Below, piece after piece: positions 59,247-64,000 of a stretch of 64,000 nucleotides of DNA. The stretch's first letter is position 1, and each line of letters starts with the position of its first letter. Made by a program: the position numbers and the translations under genes. This DNA comes from Candidatus Solibacter sp. (GTDB lineage: Bacteria; Acidobacteriota; Terriglobia; Bryobacterales; Bryobacteraceae): NCBI GenBank assembly GCA_013822245.1, contig PNKE01000013.1, positions 1-64,000 of the forward strand. The letters run 5' to 3'. The notes below the pieces were generated by a model. The model had not been told where the DNA came from. It searched no databases and saw only the letters and a program-made list of their open reading frames with translations.

Positions 59247-60974
59247 ATGCCATGTAGCATGAAGATCTGGTTCGGTCTGATGCTGATGATGGCGGCTTGG
59301 GGGCAGGCGCCGGCGGATGAGGCGGTGGAGTTGTCGGGCAAGGTGGTCGATTCGGCGACCAGACAGCCCGTGGAAGGGGCGCGGGTGATCCTGGTGCGGA
59401 TGGGGATTTCGGGGGACCGCTATGGATCGGATATCTACGCGGTGGAGCCTGGGACGGGGCTGAGCGATCCGGGAAGCAGCCGGATGGCGATGGTGACCGA
59501 GCGCGACGGCGGGTTCCGGTTCAAGGTGAAGTCGCCGGCGACGGTGATGCTGTTTGTTTCGGCGGATGGTTATGTGAGGACGCAGACGCGGTTCGGCAGG
59601 GGCGCAACTGAGTATGTGCTGAAGCTGGGCGAGCCGAGGACGGACCTGGTTCTGGCGATCGAGGCGGAGGCGGGGCTGGCGGGCCGGGTGACGGATATCG
59701 AAACCAGACAGGGTCTGGCGGGCCTGACTGTGACGCCCTTCCAGTACAGGATGATGACGGGTTATAAATCGCTGTTCCCAGGCGGGCGGTCAGCAAAGAC
59801 CGACGAGCAGGGACGGTTCGAGTTGAAGGGACTGGCTCCGGGCGATTATTACCTGCAGGTGAGGCAGGATTTGCAAGCGGCATTCAAGTCGCCCGCGCCG
59901 GATGAGAAGCTGAAGGATGTCGAGAAACGCGGGTATTCACGCGCGTACTATCCAGGCGTGGCAACTCTGGCGGAGGCGTCGCCGGTGACCGTGTTGCCGG
60001 GCGCGAGGATGGAGGGGCTGGATATCCGGATCGCAAAGCAGAAGATTGCTTCGATCCGCGGGCGCGTCGTGGGCGGGGTCGGGCTTGGCAGCGATCCGAT
60101 CCGGCTGATGTTGACCGAACACGATCACGGGCGGGACAGCCGGTCGTTTTTGGGCGTGGCGTTCACGAATCTGCCGGCGGGGTCATCGTTTCAGTTGGAC
60201 AATTTGCCGGCGGGATCGTATGCGTTGGCGGCGTTGACGCCGGACAAGAAACCGGAGGAGTTGCAGTTCGCACAGGTCTACCTGGAGATCACGGATGAGC
60301 ACGCCGACGGGGTTGAGTTGAACCTGATGAAGGGGTACACGGTAACGGGACGGGTGCTATTGGGTCCGGCGGAGGGCGCAGTGGTGGCGGATGAGCAGAA
60401 GCCGTTCGAGACCGAGATGAACGTGGGGCTTTCGACGACGCGGAGTATGGCGTACTCCATGGGCGGGCAGAACCAGGTGAACAAGGCGGACGGGACATTC
60501 TCGGTGCCGGGCGTGTTTCCGGATGAATACAGAGTGGGCGTCGGGAAGTTGCCGAAGGGGTACAAGATCTCGGAGGTGCGGTACAACGGGTCGGCGGGCG
60601 ATTGGACTCAGATCGAGGTGAAGCCGGGCGAGGAGCGCCATGTGCTGGAGATCGTGGCGCGGCCGGCGACGTCGGGGATTCAGGTGAAGGTGATGGACGG
60701 GACCAGGCCGGCGGAGGGCGCGATGGTGGCGGTGGTGCGGGAGCCGGTGACCGAGTCGAGCCTGGTCTACACGGCGCCGCCGGGGACGACAGACAGCGAG
60801 GGCAATGCCACCTTCACGGGGCTGCTGGCCGGCAAGTACAGGGTGGCGGCGTTTGCCAAGGATGCCCTGTGGCGGGACGACCCGGGGCTGCCTTCGCTGA
60901 TGTCGAACGCGCAGCAGGTGGTGGTGGGGCCGAATACGCAGGCGGCGGTGCAGATCAAAGTGCAGGGGCGGTAG
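59247..60974 (+). CDS. secreted protein with carboxypeptidase-regulatory-like repeats
   Basis: 575 residues from ATG 59247, with GGGGAG seven bases upstream. Signal peptide (MKIWFGLMLMMAAWGQ). The mature protein is a string of beta-sandwich domains of the carboxypeptidase-regulatory type: VELSGKVVDSATRQPVEGAR at residue 30, GLAGRVTDIETRQGLAGLTV at about 150, SIRGRVVGGVGLG, VTGRVLLGPAEGA, and the closing PPGTTDSEGNATFTGLLAGK. Acidobacteria carry many such proteins; roles include adhesion or substrate presentation. Not recognised beyond repeats. Confidence 0.85.
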   Translation: MPCSMKIWFGLMLMMAAWGQAPADEAVELSGKVVDSATRQPVEGARVILVRMGISGDRYGSDIYAVEPGTGLSDPGSSRMAMVTERDGGFRFKVKSPATVMLFVSADGYVRTQTRFGRGATEYVLKLGEPRTDLVLAIEAEAGLAGRVTDIETRQGLAGLTVTPFQYRMMTGYKSLFPGGRSAKTDEQGRFELKGLAPGDYYLQVRQDLQAAFKSPAPDEKLKDVEKRGYSRAYYPGVATLAEASPVTVLPGARMEGLDIRIAKQKIASIRGRVVGGVGLGSDPIRLMLTEHDHGRDSRSFLGVAFTNLPAGSSFQLDNLPAGSYALAALTPDKKPEELQFAQVYLEITDEHADGVELNLMKGYTVTGRVLLGPAEGAVVADEQKPFETEMNVGLSTTRSMAYSMGGQNQVNKADGTFSVPGVFPDEYRVGVGKLPKGYKISEVRYNGSAGDWTQIEVKPGEERHVLEIVARPATSGIQVKVMDGTRPAEGAMVAVVREPVTESSLVYTAPPGTTDSEGNATFTGLLAGKYRVAAFAKDALWRDDPGLPSLMSNAQQVVVGPNTQAAVQIKVQGR

Positions 60975-61010
60975 ATTCACCGCGGTGCGCGCGGTGATTA
61001 AATAGAGGTC

Positions 61011-62612
61011 ATGGCAGACACGGTCATTTTACTTGCAAGCGGCGATTTGCGGCTATCGGCGAACCAGACTTGTTGGGAGGCCCAGAAGCAGGCGGAAGAG
61101 AAGGTGATGGCGGCGGTGCGGAGTCTGGGCTACCAGATCGAGCGCGGCCACGCCTACGACGAGGAGAAAAAGCACGGCTTCCTCGATTCGCAGAAAAAGG
61201 GCATGGAGGTGTTCCGGCAGATTCCGCCGACCGCGCCGGTGATCATCGTCGAGGCCGTGTGGCAGTACTCGCACCACGTGCTGCCGGGGCTGACGACGCA
61301 TCAGGGTCCGATCCTGACGGTAGCGAACTGGAGCGGGCAGTGGCCCGGCCTGGTGGGGATGTTGAACCTGAACGGCAGCCTGACGAAAGCCGGCGTGCCG
61401 TATTCGACGCTGTGGAGTCTGGAGTTTGACGACGAGTTCTTCCTGTCGAATCTGGAGAAGTGGCTGAAGGGCGAGAAGATCGTCCACGAGACCAAGCACG
61501 CGAAGCCGCTGGGCGCGTTCAAGCTGCCCGCCGACGCCGAGGCGCTGGGCGCGCGTCTGGCGAAGGACCTGTATAAGAACAAGGCGATCATGGGCATCTT
61601 CGACGAAGGGTGCATGGGCATGTACAACGCCATCATCCCGGACGAGTTGCTGCACAGGACCGGCATCTTCAAGGAGCGGCTGAGCCAGAGCGCGCTGTGG
61701 GCCGAGATGCTGGCGACGCCGGACGACGAAGCCAAGGCCGTGAAGGCGTGGCTGGACGCCAAGGGGATGAAGTTCGTCACGGGCGAGAACCCGGAGACGG
61801 ATCTGACCGAAGACCAGATTCTGATGCAGTGCAAGATGTATATCGCGGCGCTGCGGATCGCCGATGATTTCGGGTGCGCGACGATCGGGATTCAGTATCA
61901 GCAGGGGCTGAAGGATCTGTCGCCGGCGTCGGACCTGGTGGAAGGGTTGCTGAACAACGTGGACCGTCCGCCGGTGACGGCGCGGGGCAACGGGCGCGTG
62001 CTCTATGCGGGCAAGGCGCTGCCGCACTTCAACGAAGTGGACGAGTGCGCGGGGTTGGACGCGTTGTGTACGAACCGGATTTGGACCGAACTGGGCTATG
62101 ACCCGGAGAACACGCTGCACGACGTACGTTGGGGCGAGGAGTATAACGGCGAGTACGTGTGGGTGTTCCTGATTTCGGGCGCGGCGCCGCCGCAGCATTT
62201 CATTGGCGGGTATGCGGGGGCGTCGAGCGAGCGGCAGGGGGCGATGTATTTCCGGCTGGGCGGCGGGTCGTTGAAGGGCATTTCGAAGCCGGGCGAGATT
62301 GTGTGGAGCCGGGTGTATGTGGACGCCGGGATCATGCGGGCCGACGTGGGGCGGGCGAAGGTGGTGGAGTTGCCGCAGGAAGAGACCGAGCGGCGGTGGA
62401 CGCTGACGACGCCGCAGTGGCCGATCATGCATGCGGTGACCTATGGCGCGTCGCGCGACCAGTTCATGGCGAAGCATAAGGCGAACCATATCCAGGTGGC
62501 GTATGCGCCGTCGGCGGCCGATGCCAATAAGGCGTTGGCGGCGAAGGCGGCGATGTTCCGGGAGATGGGGATTGAAGTGAATGTCTGCGGGACGGAGCAC
62601 GGGCTGGATTAA
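61011..62612 (+). CDS. fucose/arabinose isomerase-superfamily protein
   Basis: 533 residues. Length and segments fit the L-fucose isomerase superfamily: VILLASGDLRLSANQTCWEA, VIIVEAVWQYSHHVLPGL, VANWSGQWPGLVGMLNL, MGIFDEGCMGMYNAIIPDEL and, in the C-terminal barrel, PQHFIGGYAGASSERQGAMY. The DEG and GQWPGL blocks are the nearest matches to ligand-site segments, but catalytic residues are not certain. It likely isomerises an aldose to a ketose; the substrate is unknown. Convergent with LhgO by four bases. Confidence 0.75.
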   Translation: MADTVILLASGDLRLSANQTCWEAQKQAEEKVMAAVRSLGYQIERGHAYDEEKKHGFLDSQKKGMEVFRQIPPTAPVIIVEAVWQYSHHVLPGLTTHQGPILTVANWSGQWPGLVGMLNLNGSLTKAGVPYSTLWSLEFDDEFFLSNLEKWLKGEKIVHETKHAKPLGAFKLPADAEALGARLAKDLYKNKAIMGIFDEGCMGMYNAIIPDELLHRTGIFKERLSQSALWAEMLATPDDEAKAVKAWLDAKGMKFVTGENPETDLTEDQILMQCKMYIAALRIADDFGCATIGIQYQQGLKDLSPASDLVEGLLNNVDRPPVTARGNGRVLYAGKALPHFNEVDECAGLDALCTNRIWTELGYDPENTLHDVRWGEEYNGEYVWVFLISGAAPPQHFIGGYAGASSERQGAMYFRLGGGSLKGISKPGEIVWSRVYVDAGIMRADVGRAKVVELPQEETERRWTLTTPQWPIMHAVTYGASRDQFMAKHKANHIQVAYAPSAADANKALAAKAAMFREMGIEVNVCGTEHGLD

Positions 62613-63853
62613 CCGTGATACCGCTCGCGAGGTCCCGCGCTGCCTGCTGGAAGGCATGCGGCGGCTTCGATCATGCCGGCGATCTTTTCGCCGATGGCCA
62701 GGCTGGCCGTCGCGGCGGGGCTGGGTGCGTTGAGGACATGGATGGCCGTGGCGCGCTGGATGATGTCGAAGTCTTCGACCAACACGCCTTCGCGGCGCAT
62801 GGCCTGTGCGCGCACGCCTGAGCCGCCTGGGAGCAGGTGTTTTTCCTGGATCTCCGGAACCAGCGTCCGCAGCGACTCGCAGAACAGACGCCTGCTGAAC
62901 GCGCGCCTCAGTTCGTTCGCGCACATCTTCAGGTGACGCCCGGCGAAGCGCCACAAGCCGGGGAACATCACGGCCTCGGCGGCGTCCTCCCAATCGAAAT
63001 CGGTCTTGCCGTAGCCTTCGCGTTTCAGCGCCAGCACCGCGTTCGGACCCGCCTCGATGCCGCCGCGCGCAAGCCGCGTCAGGTGGACGCCGAGGAACGG
63101 AAACCGCTTGTCGGCGACCGGGTAGATCAGATTGCGAACCAGTTTCTCGCCCTCGGGGCTGAGCTTGTAATAGTCGCCGCGGAAGGGCACGATCTGAACT
63201 TCGGGCCGCTCGCCGGCAAGCCGGGCGATGCGGTCGGCATGGAGTCCGGCGCAGGTGACAAGATACGATGCGCTGAAATCGCCCTGTGCCGTATTGGCGA
63301 TCCATCCGCCGCCGGACTGCCTCAAGCCCGTCACCCCGGCGTTGACGGCAACCCGCCCGCCGGCGGCTTCAATCAGACGCACCAGCGTTTCGCAGTAGGC
63401 CGTATAGTCGACGATGCCCTCTTCGGGAACGCGCAACCCGGCCACGCCGGCGACATGCGGCTCGATCTCGCGCATTCCTTCGGGCGTGAGGATTTCGAGA
63501 CCCGTCAAGCCGTTGGCCGTACCGCGTTCGAGCAACCCGTGGAGGCGGGGGATCTGCTCGTCCGTTGATGCGACAACGAGTTTGCCGCAGATCTCGTGGC
63601 GGACCGCATGGCGCCCGCAGAATTCGGTGATCTGGCGGATGCCGCGCACGGCGAGCCGCGCCTTCTCCGTGCCGGGACGGTAAGCGAGGCCGCAGTGCAG
63701 CACGCCGCTGTTGTTGCCCGTCTGGTGGCGGCAGACGGCGGGCTCCTTTTCGAGCAGCGTCAGCGCCGCGCCGGGAAAGCGTTCGAGTATCCGATAGGCC
63801 GTGGCAAGCCCGACCGCGCCTCCGCCGACGACGATGAAACTCCGTTTGGTCAT
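62609..63853 (-). CDS. lhgO: L-2-hydroxyglutarate oxidase
   Basis: 414 residues. FAD-binding Rossmann at the N-terminus (SFIVVGGGAVGLATAYRILE), followed by NNSGVLHCGLAYRPGTEKAR, the diagnostic LhgO/L2HGDH stretch, and later PFRGDYYKLSPEGEKLVRNL and PNAVLALKREGYGKTDFDW. The enzyme oxidises L-2-hydroxyglutarate to 2-oxoglutarate with oxygen or quinone as acceptor. Convergent, overlapping the fucose-isomerase-like gene by four bases at shared TAA stops. Confidence 0.94.
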   Translation of the reverse strand: MTKRSFIVVGGGAVGLATAYRILERFPGAALTLLEKEPAVCRHQTGNNSGVLHCGLAYRPGTEKARLAVRGIRQITEFCGRHAVRHEICGKLVVASTDEQIPRLHGLLERGTANGLTGLEILTPEGMREIEPHVAGVAGLRVPEEGIVDYTAYCETLVRLIEAAGGRVAVNAGVTGLRQSGGGWIANTAQGDFSASYLVTCAGLHADRIARLAGERPEVQIVPFRGDYYKLSPEGEKLVRNLIYPVADKRFPFLGVHLTRLARGGIEAGPNAVLALKREGYGKTDFDWEDAAEAVMFPGLWRFAGRHLKMCANELRRAFSRRLFCESLRTLVPEIQEKHLLPGGSGVRAQAMRREGVLVEDFDIIQRATAIHVLNAPSPAATASLAIGEKIAGMIEAAACLPAGSAGPRERYHG

Positions 63854-63887
63854 GAGCGTGAATCCACGATCATATCGCCCCAGCGGG

Positions 63888-64000
63888 TCAGAGGATCCCG
63901 ATCACGGCGAACATGCGCTTGCCGGGCGCGCGGTCGCGCCGCCAGGAGTGGAACTCGGCGCCGCCGCAGCACGTGCAGGGGGCGCCATGGGCGATACGCG
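63888..64000 (-). CDS. pgeF: laccase-domain protein YfiH/PgeF, C-terminal fragment
   Basis: Only the last 37 codons are inside the window. They end with CTCCGGAEFHSWRRDR and RMFAVIGIL, the typical C-terminus of YfiH/PgeF (polyphenol oxidase, laccase domain) proteins, whose CT-C pair and FHSWRRD stretch are conserved. PgeF corrects peptidoglycan precursors by removing incorrectly added amino acids. The gene continues beyond 64000. Confidence 0.8.
   Translation of the reverse strand, partial: RIAHGAPCTCCGGAEFHSWRRDRAPGKRMFAVIGIL

Noticed and set aside
61053-63305. 750-residue minus-strand frame
   Set aside because: Overlaps lhgO and the fucose-isomerase-like gene in other frames; Arg/His/Leu-rich with no domain.
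1-64000. CRISPR arrays, insertion sequences, att sites or phage genes
   Set aside because: No regularly spaced repeats, transposase or integrase motifs were seen on either strand.

Overview
The window is high-GC bacterial DNA with about 57 protein genes, one tRNA gene and several intrinsic hairpin terminators. Gene content points to a soil-type Acidobacteriota of the Solibacter/Bryobacter kind: PEP-CTERM proteins, a DUF2934 protein with an Ala/Lys-rich arm, a secreted protein with carboxypeptidase-regulatory-like repeats, a GT2-GT4 fusion, an FmdB-type zinc ribbon and many Gfo/Idh/MocA, enolase-superfamily and TIM-barrel sugar enzymes. This is inference from content, since no taxonomic marker such as 16S is present. 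No transposase, integrase, CRISPR array or phage gene is visible.

Layout. 0-4.6 kb: three secreted or envelope proteins (a likely outer-membrane protein, a DUF481-like barrel, an LssY-C protein) and convergent yjbQ. 4.6-9.4 kb (minus): a glycan block of asparagine synthetase, an ArnT-like membrane glycosyltransferase and a GT4 enzyme, followed by tRNA-Leu(UAG). 9.6-12.4 kb (minus): a degenerate histidine kinase, a NarL-type regulator and a translationally coupled amidohydrolase. 12.4-16.2 kb: split transketolase, then an oxidoreductase and a sugar isomerase/epimerase. 16.2-19.6 kb: an ABC-2 exporter. 20-24 kb: argS and two tandem PEP-CTERM proteins. 24.3-27.8 kb: DUF2934, lexA with a palindrome on its promoter, fmdB-like, a hypothetical and an MFS transporter. 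27.8-28.4 kb: a gene-poor gap holding two candidate small RNA units. 28.4-38 kb (minus): GT2-GT4 fusion, six-hairpin-like protein, degenerate PP2C, amino-acid permease, a small basic protein and pcrA. 38.2-39.8 kb: ECF sigma factor with two membrane partners. 39.8-41.1 kb: rpmE and an OmpA-type gene joined to an aldo/keto reductase fragment. 42.4-48.5 kb: an NfnAB-type pair, two glycosyltransferases and a molybdopterin oxidoreductase with a probable frameshift.

The centrepiece is 48.75-54.9 kb: a decaheme MtrC/OmcA-type cytochrome, a decaheme MtrA/DmsE-type cytochrome, an MtrB/PioB-type outer-membrane barrel and a tetraheme cytochrome c in one operon. Together they look like a complete porin-cytochrome conduit for moving electrons across the outer membrane, in a lineage where this is little described. 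The MtrC-like protein lacks a lipobox and the barrel has no cysteine, so it differs from the Shewanella model.

55-64 kb holds a glucarate-dehydratase-like enzyme, a small basic protein, a putative metallopeptidase with two coupled thioredoxin-fold proteins, a carboxypeptidase-regulatory-like protein, a fucose-isomerase-like protein, L-2-hydroxyglutarate oxidase and the 3' end of a pgeF (YfiH laccase-domain) gene that runs off the window.
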